From: Halobacteroides halobius DSM 5150 | GTDB taxonomy: Bacteria > Bacillota > Halanaerobiia > Halobacteroidales > Halobacteroidaceae | DNA: 64,000 nucleotides | Reading direction: 5' to 3' | Assembly (NCBI RefSeq): GCF_000328625.1 | Contig: NC_019978.1 | Location: forward strand, 62,001 to 126,000 | Translations under genes and position numbers: made by a program | The notes under the pieces: model-generated | Seen by the model: the letters and a program-made list of their open reading frames with translations, nothing else | Told to the model about the DNA's origin: nothing | The model's database searches: none | Shown here: in pieces, positions 34,794 to 42,789 of the stretch | Layout: every line of letters begins with the position of its first letter | How positions within the stretch are numbered: the first letter of the stretch is position 1

Positions 34794-35618
34794 ATGAAGA
34801 TGCGACGAAGTGAAAGAATTGTAGCTGTAACAAAGATATTAACTGATAATCCATATAAGTTAATTTCATTAAACCGTTTTACTGAACGTTTTGATGCCGC
34901 TAAGTCAACAATTAGTGAAGATTTAGCAATTATTAAAGGAGTATTTTCTAAAGAAAAAATGGGTAGGGTAGAAACTGTTTCAGGAGCTGCTGGAGGGGTT
35001 AGATTTATTCCTAGTAAAGGTGAAGGGGATATTAAAGAGATAATTAGAGATGTTTGTAAACGCCTTTCTAACTCTGATAGGGTATTGCCTGGTGGATATA
35101 TATACATGACTGATTTAATCTTTGATCCAGAATTAATGAGTAATATAGGTAAAGTATTTGCTACTAAATTTGCTGATTTAGAGGCTGATTATATAATTAC
35201 TATGGAGACTAAAGGGATTCCTATTGCCTTAATGGTTGCGAGGGCTCTTAATTTGCCTTTAGTTAGTATTAGACGGAATAGTAGGGTTACAGAGGGATCA
35301 GTGGTAAGTATTAATTATGTCACAGGCTCTTCACAAAAGATTGAAACGATGTCTCTTGCACGTCGAGCATTACCTGAGGAATCAAAAGTAATTATTATTG
35401 ATGATTTTATGAAAGCTGGTGGAACTGCTAAAGGTATGCTGGATTTAATGGCTGAATTTAAGGCAGAAGTGGTTGATTTGGGGGTATTAGTAGAGACGGC
35501 TAATCCTAAAGATAAATTAGTAGATGATTATACATCACTAGTTATACTAGAAGAAGTAGATAAAGTTAAGCGAGAGATTGTTGTTAAACCTAGTTCTTGG
35601 ATTCAAGAATTAAATTAA
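34794..35618 (+). CDS. purR: Pur operon repressor PurR
   Basis: This 274-aa protein has an N-terminal winged helix (RRSERIVAVTKILTDNPYKLI and AAKSTISEDLAIIK) and a C-terminal phosphoribosyltransferase-like domain with VIIIDDFMKAGGTAKGM, which binds PRPP. It controls purine genes in Firmicutes, being released from DNA by PRPP. The only strong ribosome-like site (GGAAGGAG) is 15 bases away, longer than usual; an alternative start ATG lies 6 bases later. Confidence 0.95.
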   Translation: MKMRRSERIVAVTKILTDNPYKLISLNRFTERFDAAKSTISEDLAIIKGVFSKEKMGRVETVSGAAGGVRFIPSKGEGDIKEIIRDVCKRLSNSDRVLPGGYIYMTDLIFDPELMSNIGKVFATKFADLEADYIITMETKGIPIALMVARALNLPLVSIRRNSRVTEGSVVSINYVTGSSQKIETMSLARRALPEESKVIIIDDFMKAGGTAKGMLDLMAEFKAEVVDLGVLVETANPKDKLVDDYTSLVILEEVDKVKREIVVKPSSWIQELN

Positions 35619-35631
35619 AGGAGGGGGTAAG

Positions 35632-36033
35632 ATGGCTAACCAAGAAGCTTCTACTCCTATTTATTCTATTGGGGTAGTAAAAAAAAGAACAGAGTTGACA
35701 GGAAGACAAATACGCTATTATGAAGAATGTGATTTAGTTAAGCCAGCTCGAACAGAAGGAAATCAACGAATTTACTCTGAAAATGATATTAAACGATTAA
35801 CAGAAATAAAAAAGTTATTGGATGAAGGTTTAAATATAGCTGGGATTAAAAAGAAGATAGGTACTGCTGGTGAAATGGCTAACCAAGAAGAGTCTACTAA
35901 AAGTTCTGCTTACGATGGTCGACTGTTAAATAAGTTTGATCGTGGGGGGAGAAAGGGATTAACTTCTTTGTATCCAGTCTCTAATCGAGCCCAATTATAC
36001 GAGGTATTAGATAAGAAGAATAAGAATAATTAA
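35632..36033 (+). CDS. MerR-family regulator, GlnR-like
   Basis: This 133-aa protein has a MerR helix-turn-helix at 8-75: YSIGVVKKRTELTGRQIRYY, EGNQRIYSENDIKRL and IKKLLDEGLNIAGIKK. This part closely resembles GlnR/TnrA repressors of nitrogen genes. The C-terminus (about 95-133) is short and lacks cysteines, so a metal sensor is unlikely. It follows purR by 13 bases. Presence near cyanophycin genes would suit nitrogen control, but no glutamine synthetase gene is adjacent. A terminator follows. Confidence 0.8.
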   Translation: MANQEASTPIYSIGVVKKRTELTGRQIRYYEECDLVKPARTEGNQRIYSENDIKRLTEIKKLLDEGLNIAGIKKKIGTAGEMANQEESTKSSAYDGRLLNKFDRGGRKGLTSLYPVSNRAQLYEVLDKKNKNN

Positions 36034-36035
36034 TT

Positions 36036-36062
36036 TCCCACTACTTCAGGTGGGATTTTTAA
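36036..36062 (+). terminator. Intrinsic terminator after the MerR-type gene
   Basis: TCCCAC/GTGGGA stem with an 8-base loop is followed by TTTTT. Confidence 0.75.
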
Positions 36063-36081
36063 GTAATATTTTATAAAAAGT

Positions 36082-36113
36082 CCCCTCTCAGCATATATAT
36101 TTCCGAGAGGGGG
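36082..36113 (+). promoter_or_regulatory. Hairpin enclosing the ribosome site of the amidohydrolase gene
   Basis: CCCCTCTC (36082-36089) pairs perfectly with GAGAGGGG (36105-36112), which is the ribosome-binding site 6 bases before the ATG at 36120. No T-run follows, so it is not a terminator. It could hold down translation. Confidence 0.6.
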
Positions 36114-36119
36114 ATAATT

Positions 36120-37682
36120 ATGTTAGATATATTGATTAAGCAAGGATTAGTAGTTGATGGTACTGGGCGATCTAAATTTAAGGGCGATATTGGGATTCAA
36201 GCGGGAAAGATTATTCAGGTGGGTTCTATTACTAGTTCAGCGAAAGAAGTTATTGATGCTCAAGGATTAATTGTAGCACCTGGATTTATAGATATTCATT
36301 CGCATGGGGAGTTAGCTATTCTTGTTGATTCTAGAGCTAGTAGTAAAGTTTATCAGGGGATTACCACTGAAGTAGTTGGAAACTGTGGTTCTTCTTTAGC
36401 TCCAGTTTATAAGCATGTTCTATCAGAAGTTGAAAATGAGCTAGATGATTATAACTTAGCTTTATCCTGGTATGATATGGAGGGGTATTTAAACCAGTTA
36501 TCCCAGCAAGGAATAGGAGTTAATATTGCTAGTTTAGTAGGTCATGGTTTACTAAGAAAAGGTGTTATAGGTTATGCTAAGCGAAAAGCTAAAGCATGTG
36601 AATTAAAAAAAATGAAACAATTATTAGAGCAAGCTTTAAAAGAGGGGGCTTATGGTTTATCAACAGGCTTAGTTTACCCACCATCTAGTTATGCGAGTAT
36701 GAAAGAACTGATTGAGTTAGCTAAAATAGTAGCAGATTATAATGGACTTTATACTAGTCATCTTAGAGATGAAGGGGATTGCTTGCTAGAAGCAGTTAAA
36801 GAAGCAATAACTATTGGTCAACAGGCAGGAGTTAGAGTCCAGATTTCTCATCATAAAGCTATTGGTAGAAATAATTGGGGTAAGGTAAAGAAAAGTTTAG
36901 CTTTGCTTGAAGAAGCTAGAGCAGAAGGGATAGATATTAGTTGTGATTTATATCCTTATTTAGCTATTTCTACAGGTCTTAGTTCTTTATTACCGGATTG
37001 GGTATTTGGAGGTAGTAAAGATGAGGTAATCATAAAGATTAAGAAGTACCAAAAAGAAATAATTACTTATTTAAACCAAGAAAGGGCCAAAAAGGATGGC
37101 TGGGATAAGATTATGATTGCAGAGGCTAAAAACTACAAAGAGTGGGAAGGATTAACGATTGCTAAGATTGCTAAACGTAAAGGTAAAGTACCAGCTCAGG
37201 TAGCAGTTGATTTACTAATAGCGGAAAAATTAGATGTAGCTATGATTAGATTTTCTCTTGCAGAAGATGATTTAATCCAAGTTTTACAGGCTAAATTTAG
37301 TATGATTGGTACAGATGCTACATCTAGAGTCAAGGATACTATTTTAGCAGATAATCACTGTCATCCTAGAACATATGGCACTTTTCCTCGAGTTATAAAT
37401 AAGTATGTTAAAGGAGGAGTCTTGTCATTAGAGGAAGCAATAAAAAAAATGACGTATCTAGCTGCTAAAAAGTTGGGGTTAAATCGTGGTCAGTTGGCCC
37501 CTGATTTATATGCTGATGTAGTTATTTTTGATTTAAAGAAAATTAAAGATAAAGCAAATTACCAATACCCTCATCAATACGCTCAAGGAATTAAATATGT
37601 AATCATTAATGGAGAGTTAGTTATAAAGGAAGGAAGACAAGTTTCTAATAATTCTGGGAGAGTATTAAAAAATAAATTATAA
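36120..37682 (+). CDS. N-acyl-D-amino-acid deacylase/D-aminoacylase-type amidohydrolase
   Basis: This 520-aa metal-dependent amidohydrolase has GFIDIHSHGELA (HxH metal ligands) near residue 56, EVVGNCGSSLAP with the family Cys near 90, TSHLRDEGD, QISHHKAIG, and a late Asp in IGTDATSRV. The C-terminal DLYADVVIFDLKKI is typical of this superfamily. It removes acyl groups from D-amino acids or related compounds; the precise substrate cannot be told. Relatives include dihydroorotase-like enzymes. Expressed under a ribosome-site hairpin. Confidence 0.88.
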   Translation: MLDILIKQGLVVDGTGRSKFKGDIGIQAGKIIQVGSITSSAKEVIDAQGLIVAPGFIDIHSHGELAILVDSRASSKVYQGITTEVVGNCGSSLAPVYKHVLSEVENELDDYNLALSWYDMEGYLNQLSQQGIGVNIASLVGHGLLRKGVIGYAKRKAKACELKKMKQLLEQALKEGAYGLSTGLVYPPSSYASMKELIELAKIVADYNGLYTSHLRDEGDCLLEAVKEAITIGQQAGVRVQISHHKAIGRNNWGKVKKSLALLEEARAEGIDISCDLYPYLAISTGLSSLLPDWVFGGSKDEVIIKIKKYQKEIITYLNQERAKKDGWDKIMIAEAKNYKEWEGLTIAKIAKRKGKVPAQVAVDLLIAEKLDVAMIRFSLAEDDLIQVLQAKFSMIGTDATSRVKDTILADNHCHPRTYGTFPRVINKYVKGGVLSLEEAIKKMTYLAAKKLGLNRGQLAPDLYADVVIFDLKKIKDKANYQYPHQYAQGIKYVIINGELVIKEGRQVSNNSGRVLKNKL

Positions 37683-37723
37683 CAAATGAAGTATGATTAA
37701 TATCTAGCTTGGATACAATAATT

Positions 37724-37752
37724 TTGACTTAACAATAAGTGTTTGTTATAAT
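37724..37752 (+). promoter_or_regulatory. Putative sigma-A promoter for the exonuclease-like gene
   Basis: TTGACT (37724-37729) and TATAAT (37747-37752) with 17-base spacing. A short inverted repeat TTAAGAG/CTCTTTA lies in the leader at about 37792-37814. Confidence 0.7.
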
Positions 37753-37837
37753 ACATGTGATTTAGATGGTTTTACTTTGATTTTTTAATAATTAAGAGGA
37801 TATTGGCTCTTTAATTCAATGGAGGGAAGGGGCCATT

Positions 37838-38692
37838 ATGAAAATATATTTGGATACAGATGACTTATATAATATTGAGTTATATGAACATAAATTAGCT
37901 GTTATTTTAGGTCGAGGTAAGCGATTGAAGCGTATGATTAACAAATTTCCCACTGAATCTGATTTTAAAAATGCTTCTTTAGACCAAATTGCTAAAGTCC
38001 TAAAGATTAAAAATAAGGATTCAAAAATCTTACGCCAATTAAGAGAGTTAGATAAAACCTATCAACGCTTAACGGACCCTAAGTTTAGCACTGATTTAAG
38101 TAATGCTCCAGAAGCAAAAACAATTATGTGTGTAGATACTGAATATTTATGGAGTGATTTAGATTCTATTCAATACGCAGCTTATGATGGAGAAGATTGG
38201 CAAGTAGGTCTTATCTTTACTAATTGTGATTTGGCCCCAGCAGTAAAAATTAAAGAAGGAATTGATATCCTAAAGGGGATTATTAAAGATATTAAGCCTG
38301 ATATTTTTGTTGGACATAATTTTAATTGTGACATTAATGTATTAGAAAAAGGTTATGATAATAAATTACCTGTTTTACATAATTATGATGATACTTTACA
38401 GATGGTTAGAAATAGTAATGTAGCTAATATTATTGGTGGAGCAAGTTTGGACCAAATTATTGAAAAAATATTTTCTGATGGAACAGTAGGTCTATTTAAT
38501 GCTTATCAGGAATTAAATTTATTTGTTAAATATGGATTAAGAGATGCTATTTATCCTATTTATGCTAGAGAGTATTTTATGACTGGTAAAGTACCAGAAG
38601 TTGAGTCTAAAATGAAGATAAATCAAATTATAAAATCTGATGCTTGGGAGTTAATTGATTTTCGATCGCTTTCTTTAAAGGGGGATGAATGA
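37838..38692 (+). CDS. DEDDy-type 3'-5' exonuclease-like protein with N-terminal helical domain
   Basis: This 284-aa protein is not a standard member of this gene order. A central RNase H-like fold shows Asp100 and Glu102 (IMCVDTEYLW), Asp165 (VGHNFNCDINVLEKG) and the Tyr232/Asp236 pair (KYGLRDAIY), which is the DEDDy pattern of DnaQ/RNase D-like exonucleases. The first 70 residues may form a helix-hairpin-helix-like DNA-binding part (MINKFPTESDFKNASLDQIAKVLKI). It overlaps the glmU start. The role is unknown; DNA or RNA 3'-end trimming is inferred only. Confidence 0.65.
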   Translation: MKIYLDTDDLYNIELYEHKLAVILGRGKRLKRMINKFPTESDFKNASLDQIAKVLKIKNKDSKILRQLRELDKTYQRLTDPKFSTDLSNAPEAKTIMCVDTEYLWSDLDSIQYAAYDGEDWQVGLIFTNCDLAPAVKIKEGIDILKGIIKDIKPDIFVGHNFNCDINVLEKGYDNKLPVLHNYDDTLQMVRNSNVANIIGGASLDQIIEKIFSDGTVGLFNAYQELNLFVKYGLRDAIYPIYAREYFMTGKVPEVESKMKINQIIKSDAWELIDFRSLSLKGDE

Positions 38693-40038
38693 TGTCAGAA
38701 TTAGCAATAATTACTTTGGCTGCTGGAAAAGGAACAAGGATGAAGTCCGATTTGCCTAAAGTATTACATAAAGTAGCCGGTAAAAGTATGGTTCAGCATG
38801 CAGTTGATACTGCTGATAAGTTAAATCCTATACATAATATTGTAGTTGTAGGTTATAAGTCTAATCAAGTTGAGGCTAAGACTAAAGGTGATTTACAATT
38901 TGTGATGCAAGAGGAACAGCTAGGAACTGGCCATGCAGTAATGCAAACTGAAGATAGATTATCTGATTTTGAAGGAACAGTATTAGTAATGTATGGGGAT
39001 ACTCCATTATTAACAGCTAATACTTTAGATGAATTAGTAACTAAGCATCAACAAGAAGATGCAGCTGCAACAATTTTAACTGCTAAAATAGATGACCCGA
39101 GTGGTTATGGTAGAATTGTACGTAATCAATCAGGTCAGGTAGTAAAAATTGTAGAAGATAAAGATACTACTGTTGATGAGGCTAAGATTAAAGAGATTAA
39201 TACAGGAATTTGTTGTTTTGATAGTCAATTATTATGGGAGGCTTTAGAAGAGATAACTCCTAATAATGAGCAAGGGGAGTATTATTTAACAGATGTGGCT
39301 GGTGTATTAGCCAAGCAAGAGAAGAATGTTACAGCAGTAGTAGCAAAGGATCGAGAGGAAACTGTTGGAGTTAATACTAAAGTTCATTTAGCAAAGGCTG
39401 AATCAATCTTAAGAACTAGAGTATGTAATAAACATTTGCAGCAAGGAGTGACAATTATTGACCCTCAGAATACTTATATAGATAGTGGGGTTGAAATTGG
39501 CAGGGATAGTATTATTTATCCTTTTACATTTTTAGAAGGAGATACTAAGATAGGTGAAGAAGTAATAGTTGGCCCTCGCAATAGAATCAAAGATTCTATT
39601 ATTGGTAATAGGGTAGAGATTGAAGCTTCTACAGTAGTTGATAGTCAAATTGGAGCAGGAACAGTTATTGGCCCTTATGCTTACTTAAGACCAGGCACTA
39701 AAGTAGGAAGAGATGCTAAAATAGGAGATTTTGTTGAAGTTAAACAATCAGAAATAGGAGATAAGACGAAAGTTCCGCATTTGAGTTATATTGGAGATAC
39801 AACCATTGGAGAAAAGACTAATGTTGGAGCTGGAAGTATTACTGCAAATTATGATGGTCAAGATAAGCATAAGACAGTTATTGGTGATAATACATTTATA
39901 GGAAGTGATACAACTCTAGTAGCTCCAATTAGAGTAGGTGATAATGCTGCCACTGGGGCCGGAGCAGTAGTCACCAAAGATGTTGAAACAGATCAAACAG
40001 TAATAGGAGTTCCAGCTAAGCCAAAGGATGATAATTAG
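38692..40038 (+). CDS. glmU: Bifunctional UDP-GlcNAc pyrophosphorylase/GlcN-1-P acetyltransferase
   Basis: This roughly 448-aa enzyme makes UDP-N-acetylglucosamine. The N-terminal uridyltransferase domain has LAAGKGTRMKSDLPKVLH and GDTPLLT. The C-terminal left-handed beta-helix has hexapeptide repeats and GPYAYLRPGTKVG, then the acetyltransferase residues around HLSYIGDTTIG and TANYDGQDKHKT. ATG 38692 was preferred over 38689 because of spacing from AAGGGGG. First gene of the conserved glmU-prs-ctc-pth run. Confidence 0.97.
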   Translation: MSELAIITLAAGKGTRMKSDLPKVLHKVAGKSMVQHAVDTADKLNPIHNIVVVGYKSNQVEAKTKGDLQFVMQEEQLGTGHAVMQTEDRLSDFEGTVLVMYGDTPLLTANTLDELVTKHQQEDAAATILTAKIDDPSGYGRIVRNQSGQVVKIVEDKDTTVDEAKIKEINTGICCFDSQLLWEALEEITPNNEQGEYYLTDVAGVLAKQEKNVTAVVAKDREETVGVNTKVHLAKAESILRTRVCNKHLQQGVTIIDPQNTYIDSGVEIGRDSIIYPFTFLEGDTKIGEEVIVGPRNRIKDSIIGNRVEIEASTVVDSQIGAGTVIGPYAYLRPGTKVGRDAKIGDFVEVKQSEIGDKTKVPHLSYIGDTTIGEKTNVGAGSITANYDGQDKHKTVIGDNTFIGSDTTLVAPIRVGDNAATGAGAVVTKDVETDQTVIGVPAKPKDDN

Positions 40039-40059
40039 ATTAGTAGGAGGTTTGTATTA

Positions 40060-41007
40060 ATGACATCAAGTGGGATGAATTTAAAAGTTATTGCAGGGAA
40101 TGCAAATGTACAGCTAGCTAAGCGGATATGTAATGATTTAGATACTGAGCTAGTTAGTGCAAAAGTTAATCGATTTAGTGATGGTGAAATTGGTGTTGAG
40201 ATTGATGAAAGCATTAGAGGAGATCATGTTTTTGTCATTCAACCAACTTGTCCCCCAGTTAATGAAAGTTTAATGGAACTTTTAACTATGATTGATGCTT
40301 TAAAGAGGGCATCAGCTGAGGTAGTTACTGCTGTAGTTCCATATTATGGTTATGCTCGACAGGACAGAAAAGCTAAGGCTCGAGACCCAATTACTGCAAA
40401 ATTAGTAGCTAATTTAATTACTAAAGCAGGAGCCGATAGGGTAGTAGCTATTGACCTTCATGCCCGCCAAATTCAAGGTTTCTTTGATTTACCAGTAGAT
40501 AATTTAAGAGGAGCTCCAATTTTAGGAGATTATTTTGCTCAAAAGGAAATGGACGATTTAATTGTAGTAGCACCGGATATTGGTGGAGTTAAGCGAGCCA
40601 GAGATTTTTCAGAAAGGTTAAATACTTCTATAGCTATTATTGATAAAAGACGACCAGAGGCTAATGTATCTGAAATTATGAATATTATTGGAGATGTAAA
40701 AGATAAGAATGTAATCTTAGTTGATGATATGATTGATACTGCTGGAACAATTACTAATGCTGCTAGTGCTTTGAAAGAAAAAGGAGCAAAAGAAATTTTT
40801 GCAACTTGTACTCATCCTTTATTTTCTGGTCCAGCGATTGATAGAATTAAAGAATCTCCTATTAGTGAATTAGTGGTTACTGATACTATTCCATTACCAG
40901 AGGAAAAACAATTAGATAAGATAACCACTTTATCAGTATCTTCATTAGTAGCTAATGCAATTAAGAGAATTTATGATGATTTATCAGTAAGTGTGTTATT
41001 TCGTTGA
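40060..41007 (+). CDS. prs: Ribose-phosphate pyrophosphokinase
   Basis: This 315-aa enzyme makes PRPP from ribose-5-phosphate and ATP. The [23 protein letters not shown] stretch near residue 95, [12 protein letters not shown] and the PRPP loop [14 protein letters not shown] near 220 are characteristic. PRPP is the effector of PurR encoded nearby. Starts 21 bases after glmU with AGGAGG. Confidence 0.97.
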   Translation: MTSSGMNLKVIAGNANVQLAKRICNDLDTELVSAKVNRFSDGEIGVEIDESIRGDHVFVIQPTCPPVNESLMELLTMIDALKRASAEVVTAVVPYYGYARQDRKAKARDPITAKLVANLITKAGADRVVAIDLHARQIQGFFDLPVDNLRGAPILGDYFAQKEMDDLIVVAPDIGGVKRARDFSERLNTSIAIIDKRRPEANVSEIMNIIGDVKDKNVILVDDMIDTAGTITNAASALKEKGAKEIFATCTHPLFSGPAIDRIKESPISELVVTDTIPLPEEKQLDKITTLSVSSLVANAIKRIYDDLSVSVLFR

Positions 41008-41032
41008 TAGTTCGATTTAAAGATGTTATAAT
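41004..41032 (+). promoter_or_regulatory. Putative sigma-A promoter before rplY/ctc
   Basis: TTGATA (41004-41009), 17 bases, TATAAT (41027-41032), overlapping the prs stop. In Bacillus ctc has an extra sigma-B promoter; here the spacing and sequence suit the main sigma factor. Confidence 0.7.
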
Positions 41033-41068
41033 ATAATTTATGAAAAACTGTAAAAGGAGAGGGTATTG

Positions 41069-41725
41069 ATGGAACGTTTGCAACTTGATGCTGAAATAAG
41101 AGAAAAAACTGGTTCAGGTGTTGCTCGTCGGCTAAGAGAAAACGGATTAGTGCCGGGCGTACTTTATGGTAAAGACAGAGAATCAGTTAGTGTAAAACTA
41201 AATGAGAAAAAAGTTAATAAGGTAATAGGTGGAAATCAAATTATTGATTTAGAGTTAAATGATGGAACTACGCAACCAGTAATGGTTAAGGATGTTCAAC
41301 GTGATGTAATCAAAGGTAATCTAGTTCATGTTGATTTACATCATATTTCTCTTGATGAGCCTGTTACAATTGAAGTGAGAGTAGAACTTGATGGTCCTGC
41401 AGCTGGTCAACAGGAAGGTGGGGTTTTAGAGCAACTACTTAGAAAGCTTGAGGTTGAATGTTTACCTGCTGATATTCCAGACAAGGTTGTAGTTGATGTT
41501 TCTGAGCTTAAAATTGGACAATCTTTAAGTGTAGATGATATTGAATTAGAAGATGAGCTTGAAATTGTAAGTAGTCCACAAGAAACAATAGCTACTGTTG
41601 TTCTTCCTGATGAGTTAGACTTAGATGAACCAGGTGAAGAAACAGAAGAAGAAGAATTAGAAGAGCCAGAAGTTATTGGTGAAGAAGATGAAGATGAAGA
41701 ATTAGAAGAAGAGTTAGAAGAGTAA
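41069..41725 (+). CDS. rplY: 50S ribosomal protein L25/Ctc-type
   Basis: This 218-aa protein has an N-terminal L25 5S-rRNA-binding domain (AEIREKTGSGVARRLRENGLVPGVLYG) and a C-terminal TL5/Ctc beta domain (EVECLPADIPDKVVVDVSEL). A strongly acidic tail (about 190-218) is built from Glu/Asp-Leu repeats, typical for this family but long. ATG 41069 was chosen over TTG 41066. SD AAAGGAGAGG. Confidence 0.95.
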   Translation: MERLQLDAEIREKTGSGVARRLRENGLVPGVLYGKDRESVSVKLNEKKVNKVIGGNQIIDLELNDGTTQPVMVKDVQRDVIKGNLVHVDLHHISLDEPVTIEVRVELDGPAAGQQEGGVLEQLLRKLEVECLPADIPDKVVVDVSELKIGQSLSVDDIELEDELEIVSSPQETIATVVLPDELDLDEPGEETEEEELEEPEVIGEEDEDEELEEELEE

Positions 41726-41739
41726 TAAATTAATGACCA

Positions 41740-41770
41740 AAGCGCAATCTTTTTAGATTGCGCTTTTTTA
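41740..41770 (+). terminator. Intrinsic terminator after rplY
   Basis: AAGCGCAATCT/AGATTGCGCTT (41740-41764) with a TTTT loop, followed by TTTTT. Confidence 0.88.
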
Positions 41771-41809
41771 GATTACTTAAGTTTTATTTGGAGTAGTTGG
41801 AGGTGTGCT

Positions 41810-42367
41810 ATGAAATTAATTGTTGGATTGGGTAATCCTGGTATCAAGTATCAATCCACTCGACATAATGCAGGGTTTATGGCACTTGATAGATTAGCTA
41901 AAAACTATCACACAGAAATTAATAGAGAAGAACATAAAGCAATGATAGAAAAAATTAGAGTTAATGGTGAAACTATTATTTTAGCTAAACCCCAGACATT
42001 TATGAATAAGAGTGGACAAGCAGTTAAAAAGATAAGTGATTATTATGATATTGACCCTAAGGATATAGTAATAGTTTATGATGATTTAGATTTAGCTCCT
42101 GGTCGAATTAGAGTTAGACCTACAGGAGGTCATGGAGGGCATAATGGTATTAAATCTATTTTTGCTGGATTAGGGACTAAAGAGTTTCCTCGTTTGCGAG
42201 TTGGAATTGGTCGCCCTAAACAGATGTCAGTTGTTGATTATGTACTAGATCAATTTGAGACTGAAGAGTGGTCTAAAATTGATCAGGCCTTAGATGAAGC
42301 CGTAGATGCTTTAAAATTATATCTAGAGCAAGATGATATACAATTAGTAATGAATCAGTATAACTAA
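41810..42367 (+). CDS. pth: Peptidyl-tRNA hydrolase
   Basis: This 185-aa enzyme recycles peptidyl-tRNA. GLGNPGIKYQSTRHNAGFMAL with the catalytic His20 is at the N-terminus. KPQTFMNKSGQAV near residue 60, YDDLDLAPGRIRVRPTGGHGGHNG near 91 and RLRVGIGRP near 125 follow. Known as spoVC in Bacillus because of a sporulation phenotype. Starts after GGAGGTG. Confidence 0.97.
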   Translation: MKLIVGLGNPGIKYQSTRHNAGFMALDRLAKNYHTEINREEHKAMIEKIRVNGETIILAKPQTFMNKSGQAVKKISDYYDIDPKDIVIVYDDLDLAPGRIRVRPTGGHGGHNGIKSIFAGLGTKEFPRLRVGIGRPKQMSVVDYVLDQFETEEWSKIDQALDEAVDALKLYLEQDDIQLVMNQYN

Positions 42368-42368
42368 G

Positions 42369-42394
42369 CCTGGGAATTTTTCTCAGGTTTTTTT
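42369..42394 (+). terminator. Intrinsic terminator after pth
   Basis: CCTGGGA/TCTCAGG (one G-T pair) with an ATTTT-type loop and a long T-run. Confidence 0.75.
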
Positions 42395-42423
42395 GTATAT
42401 TTAAGCATTGATAGGTGAAAATA
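42395..42423 (+). promoter_or_regulatory. Candidate sigma-F-type promoter of fin
   Basis: GTATA (42395-42399) and GGTGAAAATA (42414-42423), 14 bases apart, resemble the forespore sigma-F pattern (GYATA-type -35, GGNRANANTR-type -10). fin is known to be under sigma-F in Bacillus. Spacing is at the short end of the known range. Confidence 0.5.
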
Positions 42424-42463
42424 ATAAGAGAAATCAGAATAAACTTGCTAAGGAGGGTTAGTA

Positions 42464-42688
42464 ATGAACTTAGTTTATAGATGCCCCCAATGCCAAAAAG
42501 TAATTGATCAATTAGCTGTACCAGGAGAGATAGATGATGAAGCATTAGGATTCAATGTCTTGACTGCTGAAGAGCGAGAGGATATAATTGAAGTAGAAGA
42601 GGATAATACTTATGTCAATGTAGTTTGTGATGAATGTGCTCAGGATTATGCAGCAAATCAAACTCTTTATAATACACAAATACATTAG
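42464..42688 (+). CDS. fin: Anti-sigma-F factor Fin family protein
   Basis: This 74-aa protein has paired CxxC motifs (YRCPQCQK at the start and VVCDECAQDY near 60) that likely bind zinc. In Bacillus, Fin (YabK) inhibits sigma-F RNA polymerase and helps the switch to sigma-G. Its place between pth and mfd is identical there. Starts behind AAGGAGGG. Confidence 0.88.
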   Translation: MNLVYRCPQCQKVIDQLAVPGEIDDEALGFNVLTAEEREDIIEVEEDNTYVNVVCDECAQDYAANQTLYNTQIH

Positions 42689-42692
42689 AATT

Positions 42693-42722
42693 AAAGGCCT
42701 TGGTTAATCTAAGGCCTTTTTT
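42693..42722 (+). terminator. Intrinsic terminator after fin
   Basis: AAGGCCTT/AAGGCCTT (42694-42701 with 42711-42718) and T6. Confidence 0.8.
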
Positions 42723-42789
42723 AGCTTTTAGAATAAAGAAGATTTAACAGGGAAGTTTATTTAAAACTCCCTGAAAGGAGTAGATGAGG

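Noticed and set aside
41640-41725. Acidic repeat tail of L25 as a separate low-complexity or repeat element
   Set aside because: Acidic tails are common in the Ctc/TL5 family and the frame is continuous.
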